Below, one piece after another: positions 1-8,648 of a stretch of DNA of 44,775 bases (positions are counted from its first letter, which is position 1; every line of letters begins with the position of its first letter). A model generated the notes under the pieces. That model worked only from the letters and a program-made list of their open reading frames with translations, did not search any database and was not told the DNA's origin. A program made the translations under genes and the position numbers. The stretch is from Bacillota bacterium (GTDB lineage: Bacteria > Bacillota > Clostridia > Clostridiales > Clostridiaceae). The stretch covers positions 1-44,775 of the forward strand of contig JAEZKY010000207.1 of NCBI GenBank assembly GCA_023435985.1. Reading direction: 5' to 3'.

Positions 1-383
1 GAGCTGGACTTGGTGCGGTTATAACTCCAACTGGCCTGGGAACTGAAATTGAAAATGGAAGAGATAAACTTACTGTAAATGGAAAGGAATATTTGGTATT
101 TCCATCAATAAAGGCAGATGTTGCATTAATCAAGGGATATAAAGCTGATAAACTTGGTAATGTAGTATATAGAGGAACAACTAAAGGGACAAATACAAAT
201 ATGGCACTTGCAGCTGATTTGGTTATAGCTGAAGTAGATGAAATTGTTGAAATTGGTGAAATCCCACCTGATAGTGTTGGAACACCAGGAATATTAGTTG
301 ATATAATAGTCCAAGGCGATTCTTTTGAAGAGAGAAGAAAGTATTTTGAAGAGTTATGGACAAGGACTAACAAAATAAAATAG
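1..383 (+). CDS. 3-oxoacid/acetoacetate CoA-transferase subunit A, 3' part
   Basis: The reading frame is open from base 3 at the window edge to the stop at 381-383, so the N-terminal half lies outside. The visible part includes TPTGLGTEIENGRDKL, IKADVALIKGYKADKLGN and VEIGEIPPDSVGTPGILVD, which match the C-terminal half of the alpha subunit of acetate/acetoacetate CoA-transferases (AtoD/CtfA/ScoA family). With the beta subunit starting 11 bases later it would transfer CoA between acyl-CoA and acetoacetate or a short fatty acid in the cytoplasm. An internal ATG at 93 is not the true start because the family sequence continues upstream of it. The exact substrate cannot be told from sequence. 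Confidence 0.93.
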   Translation, partial: AGLGAVITPTGLGTEIENGRDKLTVNGKEYLVFPSIKADVALIKGYKADKLGNVVYRGTTKGTNTNMALAADLVIAEVDEIVEIGEIPPDSVGTPGILVDIIVQGDSFEERRKYFEELWTRTNKIK

Positions 384-394
384 GGGGAGAAATT

Positions 395-1048
395 ATGAAT
401 AGTAAAGAAATAATTGCAAGAAGAATCGCAAAAGAGTTTAAAGAGGGAATGGTTGCTAATTTAGGATTTGGCATACCTAATATGGCTGCAAACTATTTGC
501 CAGAAGGAATGGAAATAATACTTCAATGTGAAAATGGTGCATTGAAGTTTGGAGCAACTCCAGGGATTGGTGAAGCTGATCCAGACTTAGCTAATTCTGG
601 CGGAGCACCGATTACTTTATTGCCAGGAGCATCAACATTTGAAATGGATCTATCTTTTGCAATAATAAGGGGGGGACATGTTGATATAACTGCGCTAGGA
701 GCTCTAGAGGTTGATCAAGAAGGAAATATTGCAAACTGGAATATACCTGGGGATTTTGTGCCAGGTATGGGTGGTGCAATGGATCTTTTAGTAGGAGCAA
801 AATATGTAATAGCGGCCTTAAGTCATACTGATAAAAAAGGTAATCCAAAGGTGTTAAAGAAATGTACATTGCCTTTATCAGCTAAAGGATGTGTTAATCT
901 TATAATTACAGATAAAGCGGTTATGAAAGTTACAGATAAAGGATTAATATTAATGGAAGTGGCACCAGGAGTAACGGTTGAAGAAGTAGTAAGCATCACT
1001 GATGCTGATTTAATAATAGCTGATCATATTAATGAAATGGAAATATAA
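395..1048 (+). CDS. 3-oxoacid/acetoacetate CoA-transferase subunit B
   Basis: A 217-residue protein of the AtoA/CtfB/ScoB family, full length for a beta subunit. It has the GFGIPNMAANYLP segment, the ENG motif with the likely catalytic glutamate at E46 (which carries the covalent CoA thioester in this family), and GGHVDITALGALEVD. The ribosome site is AGGGGGAG just before the ATG. It follows the alpha subunit by 11 bases, so the two are co-translated into a heteromer. The next genes are iron-transport genes, not acetoacetate decarboxylase, so this is probably a second CoA-transferase and not the one of a sol operon. As remembered, sequence differs clearly from the solventogenic CtfB of C. beijerinckii. 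Physiological acyl donor unknown. Confidence 0.93.
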   Translation: MNSKEIIARRIAKEFKEGMVANLGFGIPNMAANYLPEGMEIILQCENGALKFGATPGIGEADPDLANSGGAPITLLPGASTFEMDLSFAIIRGGHVDITALGALEVDQEGNIANWNIPGDFVPGMGGAMDLLVGAKYVIAALSHTDKKGNPKVLKKCTLPLSAKGCVNLIITDKAVMKVTDKGLILMEVAPGVTVEEVVSITDADLIIADHINEMEI

Positions 1049-1131
1049 TATTATATGCATTGTAAATTTTTAATTGAAATATATATGTAAAATGAAAGGT
1101 TTTTAAATCTTTATAAATAAGTGTTAATAGT

Positions 1132-1170
1132 TAAAAATGCTACTTTATATTTATAGAAAGTAGTATTTTT
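1132..1170 (+). terminator. Rho-independent terminator after the CoA-transferase operon
   Basis: A 14-bp stem (AAAAATGCTACTTT against AAAGTAGTATTTTT, one G-U pair) with a short A/T loop, ending in a T run at 1166-1170. It lies 83 bases after the stop of subunit B. Confidence 0.8.
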
Positions 1171-1239
1171 GTTTTGAATAAATAAGTTTTGTCTGAGAAT
1201 GACACTTTTTTGAAATCTCAAAGGTTAAATAATGCAAGG

Positions 1240-1268
1240 TTGACAAATTTCACGGACCACTATAAAAT
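1240..1268 (+). promoter_or_regulatory. Sigma-A promoter of the iron ABC operon
   Basis: TTGACA at 1240-1245, a 17-bp spacer, then TAAAAT at 1263-1268. A Fur box begins 17 bases after the -10, so bound repressor would cover the transcription start and initial transcribed region. Confidence 0.7.
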
Positions 1269-1285
1269 AATACTGAAATGTAAAT

Positions 1286-1304
1286 GATAATTATTTTCAT
1301 TATC
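1286..1304. promoter_or_regulatory. Fur box
   Basis: GATAATTATTTTCATTATC matches the 19-base Fur consensus at 16 of 19 positions and sits in a 21-base near-palindrome (1285-1305). It follows directly on the promoter of a siderophore-iron ABC operon, which is the expected target. Iron-dependent repression is therefore a strong inference; Fur itself is not in the window. Confidence 0.85.
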
Positions 1305-1373
1305 ATTTAGTACTTGAAGATTTAAATATAAATTAAACTCAATACAATCAACATAACAATTAGGAGGGTGATC

Positions 1374-2402
1374 ATGAAATTAAAAGGAATAACGACAATC
1401 ATTCTTGCTTGTACTTTATTAATAACAGGATGCTCAAGTCAGGCAGGACAAAATCAAGATAAATCTAATGTGGGGCAAAGTGCTTCTGTAACTTATCCAT
1501 TAACAATTAAACATGCTTTTGGAGAAACTGTAATTGAAAAGCAGCCAGAAAAGGTTGTTACAATTTCTTGGGGAAATCAAGATGTTCCTTTAGCATTAGG
1601 AGTTGTACCAGTTGGCGTATCTAAGGCTAACTATGGAAAAGCAGACGAAAATGGTTTATTACCATGGACAGCAGAAAAGTACAAGGAATTAGGTGTAGAA
1701 AAGCCTGTTACTTTTGATGATATAGACGGTTTGGATTATGAAGCTATTAGTAATGCTAACCCAGATGTTATATTAGCTGCATATTCAGGAATTACACAAG
1801 AGGAATACGATATGTTAAGTAAAATTGCTCCTGTTGTAGCATATTCTAAACTTCCATGGCAAACATATTGGCGTGATCAAATAACAACTAATGCAACTGC
1901 AATTGGCAAAAAGGATGAAGGAGATAAATTAGTTTCAAATTTAGAAGATCTAATAGTGGAAAAAACTAGTGAGTACCCTAATCTTAAAGGTAAAAAAGCT
2001 GCATTTTGTTACTTTAACCCTGCTGATTTAGGTAAGTTCTACATATATCTCCCAACAGATCCTCGTGCAGCATATCTGACAGATTTAGGATTAGAATTTC
2101 CTGATAGTGTTCAAAAATTAGCGGAGACTTCAGATAGCTTTGCTCTTGAAATTAGTTCAGAAAATATTGATAAGTTATCAGATATAGATGTTATAGTGAC
2201 TTATGGAAATGATACATTATTAAAGCAATTACAATCAGATCCATTACTTGGAACAGTTCCAGCAATAAAAAGAGGTTCAGTTGCACTTATAGAAGATGGA
2301 TCAACATTTGCAGCATCTTGTACCCCTAGTGCATTATCTATTCCAAAAACAATTGATGAATATCTAAAGATAATTGGAGAGGCAGCAGATAAAGTACAAT
2401 GA
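1374..2402 (+). CDS. Iron-siderophore ABC transporter substrate-binding lipoprotein
   Basis: A FepB/FhuD/CeuE-type binding protein of 342 residues. The N-terminus is a lipoprotein signal ending in LLITGC, so the mature protein is lipid-anchored on the outer face of the membrane. The body shows the family pattern: PEKVVTISWGNQDVPLALG near the start, the DYEAISNANPDVILAAYSG segment, and ISSENIDKLSDIDVIVTYG in the C lobe. The start is the ATG at 1374, six bases after AGGAGG (1362-1367); an in-frame GTG at 1368 overlaps the ribosome site and is rejected. It is the first gene of a four-gene operon under a Fur box, and its stop overlaps the next start by four bases. Which siderophore is bound cannot be predicted. 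Confidence 0.92.
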   Translation: MKLKGITTIILACTLLITGCSSQAGQNQDKSNVGQSASVTYPLTIKHAFGETVIEKQPEKVVTISWGNQDVPLALGVVPVGVSKANYGKADENGLLPWTAEKYKELGVEKPVTFDDIDGLDYEAISNANPDVILAAYSGITQEEYDMLSKIAPVVAYSKLPWQTYWRDQITTNATAIGKKDEGDKLVSNLEDLIVEKTSEYPNLKGKKAAFCYFNPADLGKFYIYLPTDPRAAYLTDLGLEFPDSVQKLAETSDSFALEISSENIDKLSDIDVIVTYGNDTLLKQLQSDPLLGTVPAIKRGSVALIEDGSTFAASCTPSALSIPKTIDEYLKIIGEAADKVQ

Positions 2403-3397
2403 GAATTACAAAAACAATAGGAATATACTTAGTAAGTATTATTTTTCTAGGGATATGTATAATGGTATCACTAGCATGGGGGTCAAAAAATATAGAGTTT
2501 GGTCAAGCAATTAATGCTTTATTAAATAGTGATGATATGTCTTTTGCTTCATTAGTAGTTCGTGAACGTATTCCAAGAACTATTTTTAGTATTATGGCAG
2601 GAGCTTCTCTCGGAATATCTGGAGCTCTTATGCAGTCAATCACTAGAAATCCAATAGCAGATCCAAGTGTCTTAGGGGTTAATACAGGTGCATCTTTATT
2701 TGTTGTAATTGGGATAGCTTTTTTTAACATAAATTCAGCCAATCAGTATATTTGGGCCGCACTGGCTGGAGCAGGGGTAACCTCAATATTTGTTTACGGT
2801 ATAGCATCTATGGGAAGTGGCGGTATGACACCAATAAAGCTTGCTTTAGCAGGCTCAGCTACCAGTGCAGTTCTAACCTCTTTAGTAAGTGCAATTATAC
2901 TTCCTAGAAGTGAAGTAATGGATAAGTTTAGATTTTGGCAGGTTGGAAGTGTGAGTGGTGCGACTTGGGAGAGCATTAATTTAATTCTGCCATTTTTAAT
3001 AGTTGGATTAATAATAAGTATAGTAGCAACGCCAGCACTTGATGTTTTAGCTTTAGGTGATGAGGTTGCAACTGGTTTAGGGGTAAATATAGGGATTATT
3101 AGAATCATATGTGCAATTGCAGGAGTTATATTATGTGGTGCAATAACTGCAATTGCAGGACCTATTGGATTTGTAGGATTAATGATACCTCACAGCATAC
3201 GTCTTATTTTTGGTTCAAACCTAAGGGGATTAGTTCCCATGTCAGCTATCGGAGGAGCAATGCTCTTAACAATTTCAGATGTCTTTGGAAGAGTAATTGG
3301 AAGTCCTGGTGAACTTCAGGTGGGAATTATTACTGCATTTTTAGGAGCGCCAATTCTCATTATCATTGCAAGGAAAGCGAAGGTGAGATCTATATGA
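2399..3397 (+). CDS. FecCD-type iron-siderophore ABC permease 1
   Basis: A 332-residue hydrophobic protein of the BtuC/FecCD family with about ten membrane segments. Family landmarks: RIPRTIFSIMAGASLGISGALMQ with the following TRNPIADPSVLGVNTGAS, and near the end AITAIAGPIGFVGLMIPHSIR, which is the coupling region facing the ATPase. It starts inside the stop codon of the binding protein (ATGA overlap) and ends by overlapping the second permease, so the subunits are translationally coupled. With the partner permease it forms the heterodimeric channel. Confidence 0.92.
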   Translation: MRITKTIGIYLVSIIFLGICIMVSLAWGSKNIEFGQAINALLNSDDMSFASLVVRERIPRTIFSIMAGASLGISGALMQSITRNPIADPSVLGVNTGASLFVVIGIAFFNINSANQYIWAALAGAGVTSIFVYGIASMGSGGMTPIKLALAGSATSAVLTSLVSAIILPRSEVMDKFRFWQVGSVSGATWESINLILPFLIVGLIISIVATPALDVLALGDEVATGLGVNIGIIRIICAIAGVILCGAITAIAGPIGFVGLMIPHSIRLIFGSNLRGLVPMSAIGGAMLLTISDVFGRVIGSPGELQVGIITAFLGAPILIIIARKAKVRSI

Positions 3398-4425
3398 TAC
3401 AAACTACTCATCCTATGATAAGAGAAGGGTATACTAAAAGGAAAAAACGCATGATTAGTGTTAATATAATTCTACTTGTTTTAACTGTAAGTCTTTGCTT
3501 AATTGCGCTTTTATATGGTAAAACTAATTACTCATTAAATACAGTTATGAGAGTGCTTGGAGGAGAACAAATACAAGGAGCAACCTTTAATATAGCAACC
3601 CTGCGCTTGCCAAGAATGCTTTGTGGACTTTTAGCTGGTTTAGCTTTTGGAATAGCGGGAAATACCTTTCAAACTATGCTAAGGAATCCATTAGCTAGTC
3701 CTGATATTATAGGTATAAGTTCAGGTTCTAGTATTGCAGCAGTATTTTGTATATTAGTTCTTCATATGAGTGGAAGCAGTGTTTCTATAGCAGCAGTAAT
3801 TTCTGGTGTCGTAGTATCAACACTTGTATATGTGTTATCTAAAGGGGCAGGATTTTCAGGCAGTAGATTAATACTTATAGGAATTGGGATGCAGGCAATG
3901 ATAAATGCGCTTATATCATTTTTATTAGTTAAAGCTTCGCAATATGATGTGTCAAATGCACTTAGGTGGTTAAGCGGAAGTTTAAATGGAATGAGTATGG
4001 ACGCTGTACCAATTTTATTTATAATTGTAGTTATATTTGGAGTCATAATTTTATGCTTAACAAAGCAGCTTCAAATATTAGAATTAGGAGATGAGTTTGC
4101 TACTACACTTGGTGTTAAGATAAATTTAGTACGAATTATACTGATTTTAAGTTCAGTATGTTTAATTGCTTTTTCAACTGCTGTTACAGGCCCTATAGCT
4201 TTCGTTGCATTTTTATCTGGTCCAATTTCAGCAAGACTTGTTGGACTGGGAGCACCAAATGTTTTAGCATCAGGTTTGGTTGGTGCATTATTAGTACTTG
4301 GAGCAGACCTGATTGGTCAATTCATATTTAGTACAAGATTTCCTGTGGGTGTAGTTACGGGAATTTTAGGAGCGCCATATATGCTATTGCTGCTAATATT
4401 TATAAATAGGAGGGGACAGGCATAA
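3394..4425 (+). CDS. FecCD-type iron-siderophore ABC permease 2
   Basis: A 343-residue second FecCD permease, paralogous to the upstream one. It carries RLPRMLCGLLAGLAFGIAG, then LRNPLASPDIIGISSGSS, and STAVTGPIAFVAFLSGPISAR as the ATPase-coupling loop. A basic N-terminal stretch (YTKRKKRM) precedes the first membrane helix. Its start overlaps the stop of permease 1 by four bases, and its own stop shares a base with the ATPase start. Two different permeases in tandem are usual for iron-siderophore importers of Firmicutes (FhuBG/YfiZ-YfhA style). Confidence 0.92.
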   Translation: MIQTTHPMIREGYTKRKKRMISVNIILLVLTVSLCLIALLYGKTNYSLNTVMRVLGGEQIQGATFNIATLRLPRMLCGLLAGLAFGIAGNTFQTMLRNPLASPDIIGISSGSSIAAVFCILVLHMSGSSVSIAAVISGVVVSTLVYVLSKGAGFSGSRLILIGIGMQAMINALISFLLVKASQYDVSNALRWLSGSLNGMSMDAVPILFIIVVIFGVIILCLTKQLQILELGDEFATTLGVKINLVRIILILSSVCLIAFSTAVTGPIAFVAFLSGPISARLVGLGAPNVLASGLVGALLVLGADLIGQFIFSTRFPVGVVTGILGAPYMLLLLIFINRRGQA

Positions 4426-5225
4426 TGAGTAAGAAACAACAACTATTTGAGGCAAAAAATATAGTAACAGGATATGACAAAAAGATTATAATTGATGGAA
4501 TTGATATAGCCATTCCAAGCAATAAGATCAGTGTTATTATTGGAGCAAATGCATGTGGTAAATCAACTTTACTAAAAACACTTGCAAGGCTTATTAGGCC
4601 TGTTTCAGGAGAAGTTATAATTGATGGTAAAAAAATAACTTCAATGCCTTCTAAGGAATTAGCAAAGGTTTTAGGTCTGCTTCCTCAATCACCAATAGTT
4701 CCTGAGGGGATAACGGTTTGGGATTTAGTTTCAAGAGGCAGGTTTCCATATCAATCATTTTTAAGAAGTATGGATACAACTGATTTTGAAGCTATAGAAG
4801 AAGCTCTTGAAATAATGGGAATAACAGATCTTGCTAATTGTAGTGTAGATGAGTTATCTGGAGGACAGCGTCAAAGAGTTTGGATTGCCATGGCACTTGC
4901 CCAGCAGACAGATATACTCCTTTTAGATGAGCCAACCACTTATCTTGATATTGCTTATCAAGTAGAGATTCTTGACTTATTAACAGATTTAAATCGCAAA
5001 AGAGGGACAACCATTGTAATGGTACTTCATGATATAAATTTATCTGCTAGATATGCAGATTATATATTTGCTCTCCGCAAGGGTAAACTTATTAAGCAGG
5101 GTACGCCAAAAGATGTTATAACTCCAGAATTAATTGATAAAGTGTTTAGATTAGATTGTGTAGTAATACAAGATCCGGTATCACATTCACCTTTTATAGT
5201 ACCAAGAGGAAGACATCATGTTTAA
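4425..5225 (+). CDS. Iron-siderophore ABC transporter ATP-binding protein
   Basis: A 266-residue FecE/FhuC-type ATPase. Walker A is GANACGKST at residues 40-48, the Q-loop is in GLLPQSP, the ABC signature is LSGGQRQRVW, Walker B is DILLLDEPTTYLD, and the switch His is in VMVLHDINLSARYADY. The ribosome site GGAGGGG lies in the end of the preceding permease gene. It is the last gene of the Fur-controlled importer operon and is followed by a terminator at 5341. It powers uptake of the ferric siderophore from the lipoprotein through the two permeases. Confidence 0.94.
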   Translation: MSKKQQLFEAKNIVTGYDKKIIIDGIDIAIPSNKISVIIGANACGKSTLLKTLARLIRPVSGEVIIDGKKITSMPSKELAKVLGLLPQSPIVPEGITVWDLVSRGRFPYQSFLRSMDTTDFEAIEEALEIMGITDLANCSVDELSGGQRQRVWIAMALAQQTDILLLDEPTTYLDIAYQVEILDLLTDLNRKRGTTIVMVLHDINLSARYADYIFALRKGKLIKQGTPKDVITPELIDKVFRLDCVVIQDPVSHSPFIVPRGRHHV

Positions 5226-5340
5226 CAGATAGTACTTATTTGAGTTACATTTTAGCTAATTTATATATTAGTGTTTAGAATATGAACTGTTAAGTGAGAT
5301 GCCGACAAATTATTAGAAATACTTGATTAAGAAACTAGTG

Positions 5341-5378
5341 AGGATTGAACTTTGTATTGAATAAAGTTTAGTCCTTTT
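5341..5378 (+). terminator. Terminator of the iron ABC operon
   Basis: A 13-bp stem with two G-U pairs (AGGATTGAACTTT against AAAGTTTAGTCCT) and a short T run, about 115 bases after the ATPase stop. Nothing else is seen in the 285-base gap before the SMR gene. Confidence 0.6.
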
Positions 5379-5510
5379 AGTTTGCGTTTAAATCTTCTTA
5401 CCATATGATTATATATCGATTTTTGGTAAAATTTAATATAATTAAAATAATGATATATCCGTTATATTTTTTCTTAGGTATTAATAAACAAATTAGAATG
5501 AGGTGATTAA

Positions 5511-5822
5511 ATGCGATATATATTTTTAGCCTGTGTGATAATGTTTGAAATATGTGCAACAACTTTAATAAAACTTTCAAATGGATTAACTAATATAAGA
5601 TATTCGACAATTATGTTAATTTGTTATGTTTTTAGTTTAGCATCATTATCGCTATTTCTTAAGAATATAGAAATAAGTGTTGCGTATGCAATTTGGTCAG
5701 GAATTGGAATAGCAGTAATAGGAGTAATAATATTTAAAGAAGATATTTCCTTAATTAAAGTTATATCTATTTTATTAATTATATTAGGAAATATAGGACT
5801 TAATTTATCGACTACGCATTAA
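5511..5822 (+). CDS. Small multidrug resistance (SMR/EmrE-type) exporter
   Basis: A 103-residue protein with four membrane helices, the exact size of the SMR family. The membrane-embedded glutamate that binds protons and cations is at E13 in IMFEICATTLIKLS, and the dimer/gating motif SVAYAIWSGIG is present. It would work as a dual-topology dimer exchanging protons for lipophilic cations or guanidinium-type compounds. GAGGTG lies five bases before the ATG. It stands alone between terminators, with no second SMR subunit, so a homodimer is likely. Substrate unknown. Confidence 0.88.
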   Translation: MRYIFLACVIMFEICATTLIKLSNGLTNIRYSTIMLICYVFSLASLSLFLKNIEISVAYAIWSGIGIAVIGVIIFKEDISLIKVISILLIILGNIGLNLSTTH

Positions 5823-5978
5823 AAATCTATCAAAGCTATAATGAAAATTAATACAAAATTTGATTTGAATAGGTAATTACCGATGCATTTATTGTTACAA
5901 ATACATTAGTCGAATATATTATTCATTAATGCAAATAATAGATAATATTAAGTCGCTAAAAATTGTTAGGTGAGAAAA

Positions 5979-7049
5979 ATGAAAGAATTTAAAAGGTTAC
6001 TAACGGTTATTATAAGTTTAATTTTTATAATTACTATGACATTAAATTTCAGTGTAAAAGCAGTAAGTAATATTACCGAGATTGAATCAAAGAGACCTTT
6101 AGAAGTAGGAGTATTAGTTTATAGTGATAATGTATTTAGTTTTCTTGTTGCAGAGAACTTAAAGGATATCGTAAATGAAAAAGGAGATAAAGTTAAATTC
6201 ACTGTATTTGATGGAGAGGAAAATCCTGCTAGAGAAAGTGAACTTTTAAATAAGATGCTTAATGATAATTATGATCTTCTATTAGTAGACATAGCAGGAC
6301 AGACGGTACCGGATTTGATAGATACTGCAGTTAAGAAAGCTAGACAAAAACGTATTCCAATAATCTTTTTTGATGTAACACCTGTAAAATTAGATGTAAT
6401 TAGAAGTTATCCAAAAGCTCTTATAATAAATAATGATTCAAAACAGGCCGGAACCCTTCAGGGAAAAATGATTGCAGATGAGTGGAATGCAAATAAAGCT
6501 ATAATGGATAAAAACAAGGATGACATACTACAGTATGTAATGATAAAAGGAAATGAAGAGAGCTTTGCAACCAAAGAAAGGACGATGTATGTTCTAAAAG
6601 AAATTAAAGAGGCGGGAATAAAAACACAAGAGCTCGCATCAGTAAATGCTAATTGGAATCAAGATTTAGCAGAAGAAATTATAGGATCGTTGTTTATTAA
6701 ATATGATGGCAAAATAGAAGCTATAGTCGTCAATAATCATTCTATGGCAATAGGTGCTGTTAAAGCACTTCAAAAGTATGGGTATAATATGGGAGATAAG
6801 AAAAAAAATATTCCAATTTTCGCAATTAATATAAGTCCGGAAATTGAAGAAATGATAAAAAAAGGATCCATTGCTGGTACTGTACCTAGGAATCCTCGTA
6901 CTTATGCAGAAGTTATTTATGCTATTGGAATGAATTTAGTTAATAGTAAGAATCCCCTAGAAGGTACGAATTATAAATTTGATGAAACAGGAGTTGTAGT
7001 TAAATTACCATTTGAAGAATACAAAACTCAAACTACACAAGACAAATAG
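5979..7049 (+). CDS. Galactose/glucose-type periplasmic-binding protein, orphan
   Basis: A 356-residue type 1 periplasmic-binding protein like MglB. It begins with a signal peptide (residues 1-28, ending SVKA) and shows the family elements VGVLVYSDNVFSFLV, DLLLVDIAGQTVPDLID, RIPIIFFDVTPVKLDVI, EAIVVNNHSMAIGAVKAL and AGTVPRNPRTYAEVIY. There is no lipobox cysteine, so it would be released or held in some other way, which is unusual for a Gram-positive binding protein. The start is the ATG at 5979 after AGGTGA; an in-frame GTG at 5970 overlaps that site. No permease or ATPase is adjacent, so it may serve a transporter elsewhere or act as a sensor. Confidence 0.85.
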   Translation: MKEFKRLLTVIISLIFIITMTLNFSVKAVSNITEIESKRPLEVGVLVYSDNVFSFLVAENLKDIVNEKGDKVKFTVFDGEENPARESELLNKMLNDNYDLLLVDIAGQTVPDLIDTAVKKARQKRIPIIFFDVTPVKLDVIRSYPKALIINNDSKQAGTLQGKMIADEWNANKAIMDKNKDDILQYVMIKGNEESFATKERTMYVLKEIKEAGIKTQELASVNANWNQDLAEEIIGSLFIKYDGKIEAIVVNNHSMAIGAVKALQKYGYNMGDKKKNIPIFAINISPEIEEMIKKGSIAGTVPRNPRTYAEVIYAIGMNLVNSKNPLEGTNYKFDETGVVVKLPFEEYKTQTTQDK

Positions 7050-7054
7050 AACAT

Positions 7055-7078
7055 ACGAGGCTTTGACCTCGTTTTTTT
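7055..7078 (+). terminator. Terminator after the sugar-binding protein
   Basis: ACGAGG and CCTCGT form a 6-bp G/C-rich stem with a 6-base loop, followed by a run of seven T's. It starts six bases after the stop codon. Confidence 0.85.
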
Positions 7079-7160
7079 GATTCTTTAATCAAATAATTGA
7101 ATTAATTTAGCATTAGGGTATATAATGGATATTAATATTGAAAAAGTTATAGATATACAA

Positions 7161-7414
7161 CTTTAAAATTAAATTTATGTGGTAGCTTACCGAAATCACA
7201 TACATTTTTATTCCGCAGGACTTGTGAAATTTTCGCTGAAAGTTCTAAATGTGAGCATGCACTCATTTCTGCATGCTCCTGAAACAAGGTCGTGATAAGC
7301 AGCAAATGGAACAAGCTCACAGTAAAAGCTTTTAGCAGCTCAATTTCAAATGCCTGCTTCGCAAAAATGTATATGATTTCTAGTATGGGTGCACACAAAA
7401 GTTTAACTTAAATG
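7161..7414. repeat. ~250-bp long imperfect palindrome (hairpin element)
   Basis: The 600-base gap 7050-7650 holds one structured block. The innermost stem is a perfect GAGCATGCA (7253-7261) / TGCATGCTC (7270-7278). Moving outwards, GAAATCACATACATTTTT with GCAGG (7192-7219) faces the complement of CCTGC...AAAAATGTATATGATTTC (7353-7380), and interrupted pairing continues to about 7161 and 7414. Base composition is richer in G+C than the flanks. A minus-strand open frame here (7147-7398) is a by-product of the symmetry. It may be a decayed mobile element or a structured RNA. From 7415 to 7630 nothing else is recognised. Confidence 0.55.
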
Positions 7415-7650
7415 CATAAATATTTCATATATTAAGTTGAATTTTTAATTTATTTATATATGTAGGAACTAAGAAATTTATAAATAAATTAAAGGTATAG
7501 AATTGGTGAAATGGTACAAGGATAATTACTTAAATCTGCATTATTATTTATATAAGGGTTATATGCAGAGATAATTAGGTATAAACAAATTTCAAAAAAT
7601 AAGAGGAATCTTATAGTAAACTTATAAGATAAGATGAGGTAAATAAAGAA

Positions 7651-8427
7651 ATGACAAGTGAATTAGAAAAATACTACAATAAATTTTGTGAGGATAAAAG
7701 ATTAACGAGAAAATACGGGCAAGTTGAATATATTACTTCTATGAAGTATATTCATGATTATCTAGAGGATAATAAAAATGCAAAAATTTTAGATGTTGGT
7801 GCAGGGACAGGGAGATATTCAGTACAACTAGCAAATGAAGGATATGATGTTACTGCAGTTGAACTTGTAAAGCACAATTTAGGTGTTCTAAAGTCAAAAG
7901 GTAGCACAGTAAAAGCATATCAGGGAACAGCATTGGATTTATCAAGATTTTCAGATGATACTTTTGATATGACATTGGTGTTTGGACCAATGTATCATTT
8001 ATATACCTTTGAAGATAAAGTAAAAGCACTGCAGGAAGCAAAAAGAGTAACTAAACCTGGTGGTGTTATATTAGTAGCTTATTGTATGAATGAATATAGT
8101 GTAATAACATATGGTTTTAAGGAAAATAATATTCGTTCATCTATTGATAATGGGAAACTTACTGAGGATTTTCATGTTGTATCAAAGCCAGAAGATTTAT
8201 ATGATTATGTAAGAATTGAAGATATTAATAAATTGAACGAGGAAGTAAAACTTCAAAGAATAAAATTAGTTGCAGCTGATGGACCATCTAATTATATGAG
8301 AACTGTTATAAGTGCCATGGATGAAGATACCTTTAAGCTTTTTATGGATTATCATTTTTCTACATGTGAAAGACCAGATTTACTTGGAGCAAGCGGACAT
8401 ACCTTAGATATTTTAAGAAAAGAATAA
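7651..8427 (+). CDS. Class I SAM-dependent methyltransferase
   Basis: A 258-residue methyltransferase of the UbiE/type 11 group. Motif I is ILDVGAGTGRYS at residues 46-57, the acidic residue that holds the ribose is E71 region of DVTAVELV, and motif post-I/II is in FDMTLVFGPMYHL. The C-terminal third (VAADGPSNYMRTVI, DYHFSTCERPDLLGASGH) is shared with many clostridial small-molecule methyltransferases of unknown substrate. GATGAGGT lies about ten bases before the ATG. It is a single-gene unit, followed by a terminator. The acceptor cannot be predicted. Confidence 0.85.
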   Translation: MTSELEKYYNKFCEDKRLTRKYGQVEYITSMKYIHDYLEDNKNAKILDVGAGTGRYSVQLANEGYDVTAVELVKHNLGVLKSKGSTVKAYQGTALDLSRFSDDTFDMTLVFGPMYHLYTFEDKVKALQEAKRVTKPGGVILVAYCMNEYSVITYGFKENNIRSSIDNGKLTEDFHVVSKPEDLYDYVRIEDINKLNEEVKLQRIKLVAADGPSNYMRTVISAMDEDTFKLFMDYHFSTCERPDLLGASGHTLDILRKE

Positions 8428-8458
8428 TGAATTTTGATATGTATTTCATATTAATCAT

Positions 8459-8502
8459 AAGCCTATGAAAGTCTAGAAATTAGATTTTTGTGGGCTTTTT
8501 TT
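8459..8502 (+). terminator. Terminator after the methyltransferase
   Basis: AAGCCTATGAAAGTCTA pairs with TAGATTTTTGTGGGCTT (G-U pairs tolerated) around a 5-base loop, then T's. It belongs to the look-alike hairpin family described in the findings. Confidence 0.85.
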
Positions 8503-8554
8503 AAAGAAATCTTATAACTAATTTTATTAATTTTTGAAAAATTTTTTAAAATGC

Positions 8555-8585
8555 TTGACTTCGTGTTACTCGAAAGGAGTATTTT
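8555..8585 (+). promoter_or_regulatory. MerR-type promoter/operator of the SDR gene
   Basis: TTGACT (8555-8560), a 19-bp spacer, and TATTTT (8580-8585). The long spacer contains the dyad TTCG-TGTTACT-CGAA (8560-8574). MerR regulators act on 19-20-bp spacers with a central dyad, and almost the same dyad occurs in front of the nearby merR gene. Confidence 0.7.
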
Positions 8586-8648
8586 GAAAATATCATATGA
8601 TATTACTCATGTGATAAGGAAAAACAATTTAGTAAAGGAGAATCGTAC

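Noticed and set aside
612..869. Minus-strand open frame inside the CoA-transferase subunit B gene
   Set aside because: Antisense shadow of a well-supported gene; low-complexity composition and no ribosome site.
1..1048. Solventogenic sol operon (ald-ctfA-ctfB-adc)
   Set aside because: The gene after subunit B is an iron-transport lipoprotein behind a terminator, not acetoacetate decarboxylase, and the B subunit sequence differs from the solventogenic CtfB that I remember.
7147..7398. Minus-strand open frame of 83 codons
   Set aside because: It lies wholly inside the long palindrome, has no ribosome site and no familiar motif; the frame is best explained by the repeat structure.
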